Origin: Gammaproteobacteria bacterium
GTDB taxonomy: Bacteria > Pseudomonadota > Gammaproteobacteria > Pseudomonadales > Cellvibrionaceae
Direction of reading: 5' to 3'
Assembly: GCA_004172865.1 (NCBI GenBank)
Contig: SEBV01000005.1
Coordinates: 1-64,000 of the forward strand
Length of the DNA: 64,000 nucleotides
Shown: positions 35,533 through 45,155 of the stretch, in pieces
How the letters are laid out: every line of letters starts with the position of its first letter
How positions within the stretch are numbered: position 1 is the first letter of the stretch
The notes under the pieces: generated by a model
Seen by the model: the letters and a program-made list of their open reading frames with translations, nothing else
Database searches by the model: none
Told to the model about the DNA's origin: nothing
Position numbers and translations under genes: made by a program

Positions 35533-36115
35533 GGCAGATGTCCTTAGGATCTTTATCCTGATCTTTCTCACCTTCGGGCCAACAAATTCCACCCATTAAA
35601 TCAATCTGTATATGTTGGGTTTCAGTATTGGTTGTACCTTCCTCAAACATCGACATCTCAACCGCCGTGGTTTCGCCACTCGGAGAAAACACCAAGGTGG
35701 GCGGCTGAATTTCCAAATCAGGATCGTAGACGTAAACGTGCCCTTCAATCACCATTTCCCATTGCACGGATTCAGCCATGCAATGTTCAACCAAGGAATC
35801 TTCCGGTAACGCGACCCATTCGTTGGCGCGATTCCGCTTCCAGTCGTAACACCATTTCTTGCCGAGGGAATCTTCAGTATTTTTCGGCACTGCGAACATA
35901 CCAATGACTTCGCCGTTTAGTGCCGCATATTCGCTGACGAAATCTACCGCATGAACAAAAGCTTCTGCTTCGGTTTTGGGCGCTTTATCAGCCTTATTAT
36001 CGCCGATAGAAATCGCAATAAGGCTGGCGGTCATGCCAATAATAAGCGCCACAATCATGATTTCGATCAGGGTAAAACCCTGCATCGAACGCTTCATTCT
36101 GACGGAATTGCGCAC
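35522..36115 (-). CDS. gspH: Type II secretion minor pseudopilin H
   Basis: A pseudopilin of up to 197 residues with leader KRSMQG cut before FTLIEIMIVALIIGMTASLI. The start could be the GTG at 36115, which lies 6 bases after gspG, or the in-frame ATG at 36097 (MKRSMQG); neither has a good ribosome binding site. The globular part includes KKWCYDWKRNRANEWVAL and DLEIQPPTLVFSPSGE. The C-terminal tail is acidic (EGEKDQDKDPKD). Confidence 0.88.
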   Translation of the reverse strand: MRNSVRMKRSMQGFTLIEIMIVALIIGMTASLIAISIGDNKADKAPKTEAEAFVHAVDFVSEYAALNGEVIGMFAVPKNTEDSLGKKWCYDWKRNRANEWVALPEDSLVEHCMAESVQWEMVIEGHVYVYDPDLEIQPPTLVFSPSGETTAVEMSMFEEGTTNTETQHIQIDLMGGICWPEGEKDQDKDPKDICHVR

Positions 36116-36121
36116 CGAAAA

Positions 36122-36595
36122 TTACTGCGATTCGGTCTTGCTTTCTGCCTGCCAGATGCTCAAGTCAGCAGCAGTACCTTCGCCCCCACTCACGCCATCT
36201 GCGCCAAGAGTATAAATATCGTAATCATGGCCTTCGCCCGGGCTTACGTATAAATAAGGACGACCCCATGGATCTTGCTGTAATTGATCAACATAACCGC
36301 TGCTTTTCCAATTACGTGGAATTGGCGCAAGGCTTGGTTTTGTTACCAAAGCTTCAAGCCCTTGTTCACTGGTTGGATACATAAAGTTGTCGATACGGTA
36401 GAGCTTAAGCGCTGTCTGAATCGATTTGAAATCCGCCTTGGCTTTTTCAACACGAGCTTGATCCAACTTATCAATTACGGTCGGCACCGCCACGCTGGCC
36501 AAAAGACCAATGATGATTACCACCACCATAATTTCAATTAAGGTGAAGCCGCGCTGACGGGCAATCGCCAGTGTGTGCAGTCTTGAATTACGCAT
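36122..36595 (-). CDS. gspG: Type II secretion major pseudopilin G
   Basis: The main pseudopilus subunit, 157 residues. The leader MRNSRLHTLAIARQRG is cut before FTLIEIMVVVIIIGLLASVA. The calcium-site and family block is ARVEKAKADFKSIQTALKLY, FMYPTSEQGLEALVTKP, DPWGRPYLYVSPGEGHDYDI, YTLGADGVSGGEGTAADLSI. Note the leader is longer than in many GspG. It follows gspF by 39 bases. Confidence 0.96.
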   Translation of the reverse strand: MRNSRLHTLAIARQRGFTLIEIMVVVIIIGLLASVAVPTVIDKLDQARVEKAKADFKSIQTALKLYRIDNFMYPTSEQGLEALVTKPSLAPIPRNWKSSGYVDQLQQDPWGRPYLYVSPGEGHDYDIYTLGADGVSGGEGTAADLSIWQAESKTESQ

Positions 36596-36634
36596 ATCTA
36601 CTCCTGAGACATTAATTAAAAGCCTCGCTTGCGA

Positions 36635-37873
36635 TTAAACAAGTGAGTTCATTTGGAATATCGGCTGCAAAATCGCCATTACGATCAAGCACACCGATAA
36701 ACCCATAAAAACAATGGTGAGGGGTTCAAGTAAACCCATCGCCATACCTAATACCATTTCCAACTCGCGCTCCTGATCTTTGGCAGCGTTATCGAGTTGC
36801 TGCGCCAAGGTTCCGTTGGATTCACCGCTGGACACCAGTTGGACCAATAACGGCGGAAAAGTGCCCGCATTATCCATAGCGCGCGCAAGGCTACTACCTT
36901 CGCGGACCGCGCTAACAACCTGCTCGCAAGAATCCTGCAGAATGCGGTTGCTCATCACCTGTCCCGCAATACTCAAGGCTTGCAGCAGCGGCACGCCACT
37001 TGATGACAGAAGGCTTAAGGTCGCCGCAAAACGCGCCGCGTTGATCTGACTGACCAATTCGCCAAGAACTGGCAGTTTTAATTGCACGCGATGCCATGCG
37101 CGCAAATTAGCTTCTATTTTGAGTAATTTACGTATCCCAATAATCACCCCAATGATGGCGATGAGCAGGAAAATGCCGTAGTTGACGATGAATCCACTAC
37201 CGGCGATAAGAATTTTGGTTAGCGCCGGTAATTCATGGTGGCTGTGCGCGAAAATCCCCACCAATTTGGGAACCACAAACGCCATCAGCGCGGTAATTAC
37301 CCCGAGGCTGATCAGCAACAAGACGATGGGATAAATCATCGCCATTTTGATACGCGCCTGAATTTGCTGGCTACTTTGGGTGTAATCGGCAAGTCGCTCA
37401 AGTACTGGCCCTAGATAACCGGAGCTTTCGCCCGCACGCACGAGGGCGCGATACATATCGTCGAACGCGATTGGGTTTTCACCCATAGCCTGCGCCAGAC
37501 TAAAACCTTCCAGTACCTTGGTGCGCACGCCTAAAACAATACGCTTGATATTCGGTTTATGCGCCTGCTTGCCCGTTGCATGTAGCGCCTCATCGAGCGG
37601 CAAACCGGAGCGAACGAGCGATGCTAATTGGCGAGTGATAATGCTGAGATCACGCGAGCTTAATCGGCTCGCCCAGCGCTTGCGCCAACCGGATAGGTTT
37701 AAACCATCATCGCCACTGGGTTTATCGGCTTGGCTGTGGGCGTTTTCCACTTCCAGAGGCTTGAGTTTTTTGGCGCGCAGTTGCGTACGAACGTGACGTT
37801 CGGAGTCGGCCTCCAAAATCCCCTTAACGGTTTTACCCGCTTCGTTCAGTGCCTTATAACTGTATGCGCCCAT
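36635..37873 (-). CDS. gspF: Type II secretion inner-membrane platform protein F
   Basis: The polytopic platform protein of 412 residues, with the two homologous cytoplasmic domains (TRQLASLVRSGLPLDEALHA and ARFAATLSLLSSSGVPLLQA) and three membrane helices (about 175-197, 225-247 and 380-402). The N-terminus MGAYSYKALNEAGKTVKGIL is typical. It starts 10 bases after gspE. Confidence 0.96.
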   Translation of the reverse strand: MGAYSYKALNEAGKTVKGILEADSERHVRTQLRAKKLKPLEVENAHSQADKPSGDDGLNLSGWRKRWASRLSSRDLSIITRQLASLVRSGLPLDEALHATGKQAHKPNIKRIVLGVRTKVLEGFSLAQAMGENPIAFDDMYRALVRAGESSGYLGPVLERLADYTQSSQQIQARIKMAMIYPIVLLLISLGVITALMAFVVPKLVGIFAHSHHELPALTKILIAGSGFIVNYGIFLLIAIIGVIIGIRKLLKIEANLRAWHRVQLKLPVLGELVSQINAARFAATLSLLSSSGVPLLQALSIAGQVMSNRILQDSCEQVVSAVREGSSLARAMDNAGTFPPLLVQLVSSGESNGTLAQQLDNAAKDQERELEMVLGMAMGLLEPLTIVFMGLSVCLIVMAILQPIFQMNSLV

Positions 37874-37883
37874 GATCTAGCCT

Positions 37884-39449
37884 CTACAGCTGCGTTGTTA
37901 CACGCAGCACCTCTTCCATACTGGTGATGCCGTCCAACACACATTGGCGACCATCATCACTAATAGATAGGCTGTGTTTACGCGCTTCGGCCAGCAATTC
38001 CTGCTCACCAGCTTGCTCGTGGATCAAATGACGCAAACGTTCATTGATCTCAATCAATTCATAAATACCTTTACGACCGCGATAGCCTTGGTGATTACAA
38101 TGCTGGCAACCGACTGGACGGAAAATCGGTGTATCTTCCGGCAATTTCAGCATGACACGTTCGGAATCCACCGGTTGATACGACTCTTTACAGTGATTAC
38201 AGAGCAAACGCACTAGACGTTGCGCCATCACTACCTCAAGGCTCGATGCCAATAAGAAAGGCTCAACACCCATATCTTTCAAACGCAACACCGCGCCAAT
38301 CGCCGTATTGGTGTGGAGCGTGGAAAGCACCAAGTGACCTGTGAGCGATGCCTGAATCGCAATTTCAGCAGTTTCGCCGTCGCGGATCTCACCGACCATC
38401 ACCACATCCGGGTCTTGCCGGAGAATGGCACGCAAACCACGCGCAAATGTCATTTCTACTTTCGGATTCACCTGCGTTTGACCAATACCGGGAAGCAAAT
38501 ATTCCACGGGATCTTCAATCGTCAGAATATTACGGCTGCGGCTATTGATATGGCTTAAGCCAGAATAAAGCGTGGTGGTTTTACCCGAACCTGTCGGGCC
38601 GGTTACCAAAATAATGCCGTGGGGTTTTAACAGGGCGCGACTAAGACGCTCTTGAACCGACTTGGGCATCATCAACTGATCGAGCGACAATTGCCCTGCG
38701 GACTGATCAAGCAGACGCAATACGATACGTTCACCAAACGCAGAAGGAATTGTTGATACACGAATATCCACCGCGTGACCCGCAAGGCGTACAGTAATGC
38801 GGCCATCCTGCGGTAGACGTTTTTCAGCAATATCCAAACGCGCCATTACTTTTAAACGCGACACTAAAACTGGCGCTAATTCAGGCTTGGGCGATAGGAC
38901 TTCGTTCAAAACACCATCGATACGGAAACGTACCGACACGCGATCTTCGAAGGGTTCGAGGTGGATATCCGATGCGCCTTCGCGCACGGCTTGGGAGAGA
39001 ATCGCGTTGATCAAACGAATAATCGGAGCATCGTCATCACCCGCCAACAAGTCGGTGCGCTCGGCCAAATCTTCTGCCATGGACGACAAATCAAATTCAG
39101 CGCCGAGATCATCTACCGCGCGTTGCGCTGCGCCGTCGCCACTTTGATAATCTTTAGTGAGACGCTTCTGAAAATCGTCGGCGGGAATTTCTTCAAGCGT
39201 AAAACCATCGCCCAAATAACGTTGTAGCTCAAGCAAGACTTCCAAGCTCAAACCGGGGCGATGCAGCACAATTTTGCTATCGGGATCAGCCAGCATTACG
39301 CCTTGCGCGGAGGCAAAACTAAAGGGCAGACGGAAACTGTCGGACTCGTCTTCGTCCGACTCGATTACCGCTGGGGCAGCAGCTCCGACTTGCAGGTCAA
39401 TAATGTCTGCCGCGTCAGTTGCAATGGCATCTGCGTTATTCACTATCAT
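37884..39449 (-). CDS. gspE: Type II secretion ATPase E
   Basis: The hexameric cytoplasmic ATPase that drives pseudopilus extension, 521 residues. Visible: N1/N2 region to about 130, then EGASDIHLEPFEDRVSVRFR, Walker A GPTGSGKTTTLYSG, Asp and His boxes (LTIEDPVEY, GQTQVNPKVEMTFARGLRAI), Walker B (RQDPDVVMVGEIRD), STLHTN, and the tetracysteine zinc site (CNHCKES; CQHCNHQGYRGRKG). Complete, with all catalytic motifs. Confidence 0.97.
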   Translation of the reverse strand: MIVNNADAIATDAADIIDLQVGAAAPAVIESDEDESDSFRLPFSFASAQGVMLADPDSKIVLHRPGLSLEVLLELQRYLGDGFTLEEIPADDFQKRLTKDYQSGDGAAQRAVDDLGAEFDLSSMAEDLAERTDLLAGDDDAPIIRLINAILSQAVREGASDIHLEPFEDRVSVRFRIDGVLNEVLSPKPELAPVLVSRLKVMARLDIAEKRLPQDGRITVRLAGHAVDIRVSTIPSAFGERIVLRLLDQSAGQLSLDQLMMPKSVQERLSRALLKPHGIILVTGPTGSGKTTTLYSGLSHINSRSRNILTIEDPVEYLLPGIGQTQVNPKVEMTFARGLRAILRQDPDVVMVGEIRDGETAEIAIQASLTGHLVLSTLHTNTAIGAVLRLKDMGVEPFLLASSLEVVMAQRLVRLLCNHCKESYQPVDSERVMLKLPEDTPIFRPVGCQHCNHQGYRGRKGIYELIEINERLRHLIHEQAGEQELLAEARKHSLSISDDGRQCVLDGITSMEEVLRVTTQL

Positions 39450-39455
39450 TCACCT

Positions 39456-41537
39456 TTAGCGAGCGGGCTCGGGGTTCTGCACAGCTGCAGGTGCTGTTGC
39501 CGGAATTACTGACTCAGGGGGAAGCACTTGAGGCTCAGTCTGATTGAATTTTTTATCAGGCGGAGGCAAAGGCTTATCGTTCAACTCAGGCAATACTAGG
39601 GCGGATTTGGGATTGATGATATCGCTTTGTTTGCGGCGAGCGTCTATTTGTAAGTCACGAATTGCGCTGTATTTTTCAGCGGTGGCGCCAGAGAGCATTT
39701 GATCATCGCGAATCACCGTCGCGCGGATAAATACCAATAAATTGGTTTTGGACTTTTTGCTAGTTTGCGTACGGAACAGATGGCCTAACACCGGAATACT
39801 ACCCAATACCGGCACGCGCGTCGCACCGGTCAAGACATCATCGCGAATCAACCCGCCCAGAACCACTGTTTGACCATCGGCGCTGAGAATCTGGGTTTTG
39901 ATTTTACGTTGATTGGTGATTATACCGTCGGCACTACTGAGGCTGGATATACTCGACTCTTCCTGATCAATATCCAAAACCACGCTGCTGCCTTCGTTGA
40001 TATGTGGCGTTACTTCTAGCGTAATACCAACATCTTCACGGTTATAGGTGGTATATGGGCTGCCAATATTGCCAGCACCAGTTCCAGTTTGCGTGTAGGA
40101 ACCCTGCTTAAATGGAACCTTTTGACCTACAGAAATTTTGGCTTTGGTATTGTCTGTTGTGAGCAAATTCGGTGTCGAAAGAATGTTGGTGCCGCTATCT
40201 TCTTGCAGCATTTTGAGCAAAACGCTGAAACTGGTGCGCTCACCTAAAAACGCCGTACCAAAAGCTTGGCCATTCACAGAGGCCAAACCTGTAACCAAAT
40301 TCCCTAGGCCCGTATTGTACTCAGCGTCAGTTTTAGCGCTTTTAACCTGCAATGCGCCAGAACCAATTGTTGCTAGATTGGAGCTGCCATCGTTAGAAGT
40401 ACCAAAACCGAGTTTAGAGTCAGCATACATCCATTGCACACCCATATCTTTGTTGGCACCCGAGGAGACTTCTACAATAATTGCCTCAACTAATACTTGT
40501 GCGCGGCGAATATCCAGCTGGTCAATTACTCCAAGAATGGACTGCATATTATCGCTATCAGCAGTCACCAATACTGAGTTGGTAGCCTCATCTGCCTGCA
40601 CGTTAGTTTGAGTGGTAGCACCGCCTTCTCCGGGTTTGGCCGCACCACCGGCGCCTTGATTCATGCCGGTTATGACTTTGGCTACATCAGCCGCTTTTGC
40701 ATATTTGAGATAAAAAACGCGGATATTGGAATTCTTGGTTTGTGGACGATCCAGACTATCCACTACGCCTTTGATGCGTTGGCGAGACATTTCATCCCCG
40801 CTCACAATCACTGCATTAATACGCTTATCGGCTACAACAATGGGTGGCGATGTGGTAACGCCGCGGTTTGGATCGGGCTTTTCAAGTTGAGTGATCATAG
40901 CGACAACATCAGCGGCTTGCGCGTAACGCAGCTGTATTACATCGGTCGCGAGAACAGCAGCTTTGTCCATTTGCAAAATCAGTTCGTTAATACGTGCAAT
41001 GTTTGCGCGCGTATCGCTGATAATTAATGCATTGCTAGGCTCATAAGCAGAAAGATGCGCGTATTGCGGTACCAATGGACGCACAGCAGCCAGTACTTTT
41101 GCGGCGCTAATATTGTTAAGTTGAATAATTTGGGTGATGTAACCATCGTCTTTGGAGCGAATAACTTGTTCGGTGGGAATTGGCAGGTTGCGCGCTTCAC
41201 GGTTGACGATAACACGCACTACGCCATCACTTTCAAACGCGGTAAAGCCGTGCACATCAAGCACTGCCAGAAACAAATTGTAGAGATCTTTTTTATTGAG
41301 TGGCTTATTGGCAATAACTCGGATCGGACCACGTACTTTGGGGTCGACAATAATTGGTTTGCCAGTCACTTCCTGTACGAATTTGACGACTTCAACTATA
41401 TCAGTGTCCTTAAAGTTTACCGTCCAGGTTTGCTCAGGCAAGGCCGGAACGACAGGCTTTTGGTCTGCGGCCATAAGATTTCCACCCATGGCAATCATGG
41501 CTAGAAACAGGACACTTTTAACGAATTTAGCTTTCAC
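39456..41537 (-). CDS. gspD: Type II secretion outer-membrane secretin D
   Basis: The outer-membrane channel, 693 residues with signal peptide (SVLFLAMIAMGGNLMAA). N0 domain (FKDTDIVEVVKFVQEVTGKP), N1-N3 domains (IIQLNNISAAKVLAAVRPLV; VIQLRYAQAADVVAMITQLE; VFYLKYAKAADVAKVITGMN, with a Gly-rich loop), and the secretin core (VEAIIVEVSSGANKDMGVQW; VGITLEVTPHINEGSSVVLD; VVLGGLIRDDV; VPVLGSIPVLGHLF). The C-terminus is a Pro/Ala-rich tail (LPPPDKKFNQTEPQVLPPES), probably the pilotin-binding S-domain region. It lies 6 bases after gspE's upstream side in the gspC-D-E order. Confidence 0.97.
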   Translation of the reverse strand: MKAKFVKSVLFLAMIAMGGNLMAADQKPVVPALPEQTWTVNFKDTDIVEVVKFVQEVTGKPIIVDPKVRGPIRVIANKPLNKKDLYNLFLAVLDVHGFTAFESDGVVRVIVNREARNLPIPTEQVIRSKDDGYITQIIQLNNISAAKVLAAVRPLVPQYAHLSAYEPSNALIISDTRANIARINELILQMDKAAVLATDVIQLRYAQAADVVAMITQLEKPDPNRGVTTSPPIVVADKRINAVIVSGDEMSRQRIKGVVDSLDRPQTKNSNIRVFYLKYAKAADVAKVITGMNQGAGGAAKPGEGGATTQTNVQADEATNSVLVTADSDNMQSILGVIDQLDIRRAQVLVEAIIVEVSSGANKDMGVQWMYADSKLGFGTSNDGSSNLATIGSGALQVKSAKTDAEYNTGLGNLVTGLASVNGQAFGTAFLGERTSFSVLLKMLQEDSGTNILSTPNLLTTDNTKAKISVGQKVPFKQGSYTQTGTGAGNIGSPYTTYNREDVGITLEVTPHINEGSSVVLDIDQEESSISSLSSADGIITNQRKIKTQILSADGQTVVLGGLIRDDVLTGATRVPVLGSIPVLGHLFRTQTSKKSKTNLLVFIRATVIRDDQMLSGATAEKYSAIRDLQIDARRKQSDIINPKSALVLPELNDKPLPPPDKKFNQTEPQVLPPESVIPATAPAAVQNPEPAR

Positions 41538-41551
41538 CGCACATCCTCACT

Positions 41552-42547
41552 TTACTGAAGCACTACATCAACTGTTATAACACTACCACCGCGCTTGATT
41601 TCAAGGCTTGCTGAGGTGGTATTGCCCATATTTTTATACACTTCCATAATCTTGGCCGGGTCAGTTAACGGCATACCGTTGATGGCCGTGACCACATCGT
41701 CGGCCTGTAGGCCTGCTGATTTAAACTTTTCCGCATCGCGTCCAGGACGGATTTTGTAACCTACCACGCGCCCATTTTCACGCTGAATACTCATTGCTAC
41801 CACATCAGCCAAACTCCGGGACACCTCAGCTACCGCAGGCTGCGCGCTGCCATCTTGGGGCGATTGCATTTCCGGACCCATAGGTCCCGGACGCCCGGTT
41901 GGCATTATCGCTTGCTGCGGAGCTACTTGTTGTTGCGGCATCGGCGTTTGTGAAATGGGTGCAGCATTTGGATCGCTTTGATACAGCCACAGAGATTCGT
42001 ACTGACCATTATTATTAATAATTACGCGGTCATTCATTACTTTTGACAAGGTCACATTATTGCCGACGGGCAGCGCATCATTAATAGCGTAAACATCCTG
42101 CTTATCGCCCGAGTTGATAATTGCCCGCGAAGACGTTTCATCGCTGCCTTCCATCACGCCCATCAAAATAAGATTTAAATGCGTATCTACTGCTTTGCTT
42201 TCAATAACGGCTGGTTGCTGATCTTGTTTGGGCGCGTCAACTTTACCAAACACGGTGAGCGACTTTAATTGCGCGATATTGACGGACGAACTATTGGAGT
42301 CAGCCGGAACCAGCGCCGTTGGTATAGCAACTGTGCCAGCAGGAATAACAGGTGTAGGGAAAACCAACCAGAACAAGCGAGCCAAACTCACGCTTAAAAT
42401 AAGCACCAATAAAACGCGAGCCAAAAACTGCCAGGTACTCAACGGTACTCTGGAGAATGTAGCCCCGCCTCGGGCAATAATTTGCTCCCATTCGGCGCTA
42501 GTTTGCGGCAGTGCAAACCGGCTGAGCGATGAACGATTGACTAACAT
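41552..42547 (-). CDS. gspC: Type II secretion system protein C
   Basis: The inner-membrane protein that contacts the secretin, 331 residues. Membrane helix (FLARVLLVLILSVSLARLFW), HR domain (IAQLKSLTVFGKVDAP; TVHLNLILMGV-like, here DTHLNLILMGVMEGSDETSS), a Pro/Gln-rich linker (PMPQQQVAPQQAIMP) and a C-terminal PDZ domain (GRDAEKFKSAGLQADDVVTA; NGMPLTDPAKIMEVYKNMG). First gene of the operon gspC to gspN. The presence of PDZ (as in Xcp/Eps/Out) matches gammaproteobacterial T2SS. Confidence 0.95.
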   Translation of the reverse strand: MLVNRSSLSRFALPQTSAEWEQIIARGGATFSRVPLSTWQFLARVLLVLILSVSLARLFWLVFPTPVIPAGTVAIPTALVPADSNSSSVNIAQLKSLTVFGKVDAPKQDQQPAVIESKAVDTHLNLILMGVMEGSDETSSRAIINSGDKQDVYAINDALPVGNNVTLSKVMNDRVIINNNGQYESLWLYQSDPNAAPISQTPMPQQQVAPQQAIMPTGRPGPMGPEMQSPQDGSAQPAVAEVSRSLADVVAMSIQRENGRVVGYKIRPGRDAEKFKSAGLQADDVVTAINGMPLTDPAKIMEVYKNMGNTTSASLEIKRGGSVITVDVVLQ

Positions 42548-42814
42548 AAGAAATTTGCTAATTCCTTTGCGAATACTCGCATAGAGAGTTCAATGAGCTG
42601 CGGAATACCAAGCACTGAACATATTCGTTATGGTTATAGGGCACGGATTCTACTCTATCCATATAACAAAAGCGAAAGCTTGGAGGGGAATTTTCCCGCA
42701 CTTGAGACCGACTTAAAACAACTTAGTTTTATGCAGCGCCTATATACCACACACAAATTTCTTTTAACCGGTATTAGTGCTTAAAACCGTATATTAAAAC
42801 ACTATAGCCCACCG
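42548..42814. other. gspC upstream region
   Basis: The stretch between gspC and the mscL terminator (about 267 bases) is AT-rich and holds no convincing gene. It should contain the gsp operon promoter. I see one possible -10 on the minus strand (TAGAAT, preceded by a poor -35) but nothing firm. Confidence 0.4.
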
Positions 42815-42841
42815 CAAAAAAAACGCGGCATTGCCGCGTTG
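42815..42841 (-). terminator. mscL terminator
   Basis: AACGCGGC (42822-42829), loop ATT, GCCGCGTT (42833-42840). On the minus strand the stem is followed by a run of eight T residues, so it ends transcription from mscL; 25 bases lie between the mscL stop and the stem. Confidence 0.9.
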
Positions 42842-42865
42842 TCTGATGCCACAAAGAAAAATAAG

Positions 42866-43258
42866 CTACTTTTTATCACGCAACAAATCGCGGATTTCAA
42901 TCAGCAACAATTCCTGCGGAGGCGTTACTGCCGCTGCCGGTTCTTTTGCTTTCACTTTGTTGATCACTTTGATTAACAGGAAAATCGCAAACGCGATAAT
43001 CGTAAAGTCGATCAGGGTCTGCAAAAATTTACCGATAGAAATAACCACTGCAGGCGTCGCACCTTCCGCCGCTTTGAGCGTAATCACTAAATCACTAAAA
43101 TCGACACCGCCAATCAACAGACCAATCGGCGGCATAATCACATCCGCCACAATCGACGTAACGATCTTACCAAAAGCTGCACCGATAATAATACCGACCG
43201 CGAGATCTATCACGTTGCCTTTCACAGCAAATTCTTTGAACTCTTTTAGAATGCTCAT
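42866..43258 (-). CDS. mscL: Large-conductance mechanosensitive channel
   Basis: A pentameric channel that opens on membrane tension to release solutes in hypo-osmotic shock. 130 residues: [37 protein letters not shown] includes the pore helix TM1, TM2 is [18 protein letters not shown], and the C-terminal helix is [13 protein letters not shown]. All family features are in place. Terminator follows. Confidence 0.97.
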   Translation of the reverse strand: MSILKEFKEFAVKGNVIDLAVGIIIGAAFGKIVTSIVADVIMPPIGLLIGGVDFSDLVITLKAAEGATPAVVISIGKFLQTLIDFTIIAFAIFLLIKVINKVKAKEPAAAVTPPQELLLIEIRDLLRDKK

Positions 43259-43371
43259 AAAATCCCCTTTTTAAATATTGGAATACGCCAGCAACATCTC
43301 GGGCTCGCGTTTTTATACCCTATATATCGCCCCAAACCAAGCGTTGGCGACTGATTTAATGAGCTTTGCGT

Positions 43372-43563
43372 TTATTCATCTTCGCGATGCAAACTGACAC
43401 TCGCATTGCCATCTTCATCAACCCATGCATTAACGATCATCGGCTGGCAACATACTTCGCAATCTTCGGTGTAGGATTGATCATCGCAAGAGGTATCCAC
43501 CAACACCGTAATCGGCTCGCCGCAATAAGGGCAATCCGCTCCGCACTCCTCTAATAAGCTCAT
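43372..43563 (-). CDS. CPXCG zinc-ribbon protein
   Basis: A 63-residue cysteine-rich protein with paired motifs CPYCGEP (residues 11-17) and CEVCCQP (35-41) followed by an acidic tail, matching the CPXCG motif-containing family. Zinc binding is likely; function unknown. It lies 18 bases after ubiD and 113 bases before mscL, so probably in the ubiD transcript. Confidence 0.85.
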   Translation of the reverse strand: MSLLEECGADCPYCGEPITVLVDTSCDDQSYTEDCEVCCQPMIVNAWVDEDGNASVSLHREDE

Positions 43564-43581
43564 AAATAACTCACTGCAAAC

Positions 43582-45063
43582 TTAAGACTGTTTCGGTAAT
43601 TCGATGCCTAATGATGCCCAAATATCATCGACTCGCGTTTTAACAGCAGCGTCCATTTCAATCGGCACGCCCCATTCGCGATTGGTTTCACCGGGCCATT
43701 TATTGGTCGCATCGAAACCAATTTTTGAACCCAAACCGGAAACGGGTGAAGCAAAATCCAAGTAATCAATTGGTGTATTTTCAATCATCACCGTATCGCG
43801 CGCTGGGTCCATACGCGTTGTCATAGCCCAAATAACATCTTTCCAATCGCGCGCGTTTACGTCGTCGTCGGTGACAATCACAAATTTCGTGTACATAAAT
43901 TGACGCAAGAAACTCCACACACCCATCATCACGCGCTTGGCATGACCGGGATATTGTTTCTTCATAGTCACCACTGCCATGCGATAGGAACAACCTTCAG
44001 GCGGCAAATAAAAATCGACAATTTCCGGAAATTGTTTTTGTAAAATCGGCACGAAAACTTCGTTAAGCGCAACACCTAAAATCGCCGGCTCATCGGGCGG
44101 ACGCCCAGTGTAAGTGCTGTGATAAATTGGATCTTTCCGGTGTGTAATTCGCTCGACAGTGAACACGGGAAAATTATCCACTTCGTTGTAATAACCGGTG
44201 TGATCACCAAAGGGCCCTTCCGGCGCAATATCATTTGGCGCAATAAAACCTTCCAGAATAAATTCCGCAGATGCCGGCACCTGTAAATCACTGCCGATAC
44301 ATTTTACGACTTCAGTTTTATCGCCACGCAACAAACCTGCAAAACCGTATTCAGAAAGCGTATCGGGAACTGGCGTCACAGCTCCGAGAATTGTTGCGGG
44401 ATCTGCGCCGAGCGCAACGGAAACCGGGAAATTTTTGCCAGGATTTTGAATTTGAAATTCGCGAAAATCCAATGCACCGCCGCGATGCGAAAGCCAGCGC
44501 ATAATCAATCGATTCTTACCGATTTTTTGCATGCGATAAATGCCGAGATTTTGCCGCTCTTTGTGCGGGCCGCGGGTTACCACCAATGGCCAGGTCACCA
44601 ACGGGCCGACATCACCAGGCCAACACGTTTGAATCGGCAATTTATCTAAATCTACCGCATCACCTTCGAGGACAAACTCCTGGCTCGGCGCTTTACTCAA
44701 AACTTTCGGCTGCATATTTAAAACTTGTTTAAATATCGGCAGTTTATCCCAAGCATCTTTAAAACCTTTTGGCGGCTCAGGCTCTTTTAAGAATGCTAAT
44801 AATTGCCCAACCTCACGCAACGCAGAAACCGATTCTTGCCCCATTCCCAAAGCAACGCGCTCAGGCGTGCCGAATAAATTTCCGAGTACAGGGATCGAGT
44901 AACCTTTAGGATTTTCAAACAATAATGCGGGACCACCTGCGCGCAAAGTACGATCGCAGATTTCAGTCATTTCAAGATGGGGATCAACTTCTTGGGTGAT
45001 ACGTTTTAATTGGCCGCGCGTTTCAAGCAGCGCAATAAAATCGCGGAGATCTTTATATTTCAT
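43582..45063 (-). CDS. ubiD: 4-hydroxy-3-polyprenylbenzoate decarboxylase UbiD
   Basis: Prenylated-FMN-dependent decarboxylase of ubiquinone synthesis; 493 residues, close to E. coli. Family blocks: [60 protein letters not shown] (with the catalytic Glu of the E-(D)-R network) and [20 protein letters not shown]. UbiX, which makes the cofactor, is not in the window. It lies downstream of the rho terminator, so it needs its own promoter. Confidence 0.96.
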   Translation of the reverse strand: MKYKDLRDFIALLETRGQLKRITQEVDPHLEMTEICDRTLRAGGPALLFENPKGYSIPVLGNLFGTPERVALGMGQESVSALREVGQLLAFLKEPEPPKGFKDAWDKLPIFKQVLNMQPKVLSKAPSQEFVLEGDAVDLDKLPIQTCWPGDVGPLVTWPLVVTRGPHKERQNLGIYRMQKIGKNRLIMRWLSHRGGALDFREFQIQNPGKNFPVSVALGADPATILGAVTPVPDTLSEYGFAGLLRGDKTEVVKCIGSDLQVPASAEFILEGFIAPNDIAPEGPFGDHTGYYNEVDNFPVFTVERITHRKDPIYHSTYTGRPPDEPAILGVALNEVFVPILQKQFPEIVDFYLPPEGCSYRMAVVTMKKQYPGHAKRVMMGVWSFLRQFMYTKFVIVTDDDVNARDWKDVIWAMTTRMDPARDTVMIENTPIDYLDFASPVSGLGSKIGFDATNKWPGETNREWGVPIEMDAAVKTRVDDIWASLGIELPKQS

Positions 45064-45090
45064 TTACAAAAATCCTTAAGCTATCAAAAC

Positions 45091-45131
45091 AAAAACGCCT
45101 TCCGCCAATAATAGTGGCGGAAGGCGTTTTT
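45091..45131 (-). terminator. rho terminator
   Basis: AAAACGCCTTCCGCC (45092-45106), a 9-base loop and GGCGGAAGGCGTTTT (45116-45130): a perfect 15-bp stem between rho and ubiD, followed on the minus strand by T-rich sequence. Strong, and usable in both directions. Confidence 0.9.
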
Positions 45132-45155
45132 AGTGTTCCGCCTGAAATGCGCTAA

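Noticed and set aside
42593-42784. Open frame of 63 codons on the plus strand upstream of gspC
   Set aside because: No ribosome binding site, no recognisable composition or family, and it occupies the probable gsp promoter region.
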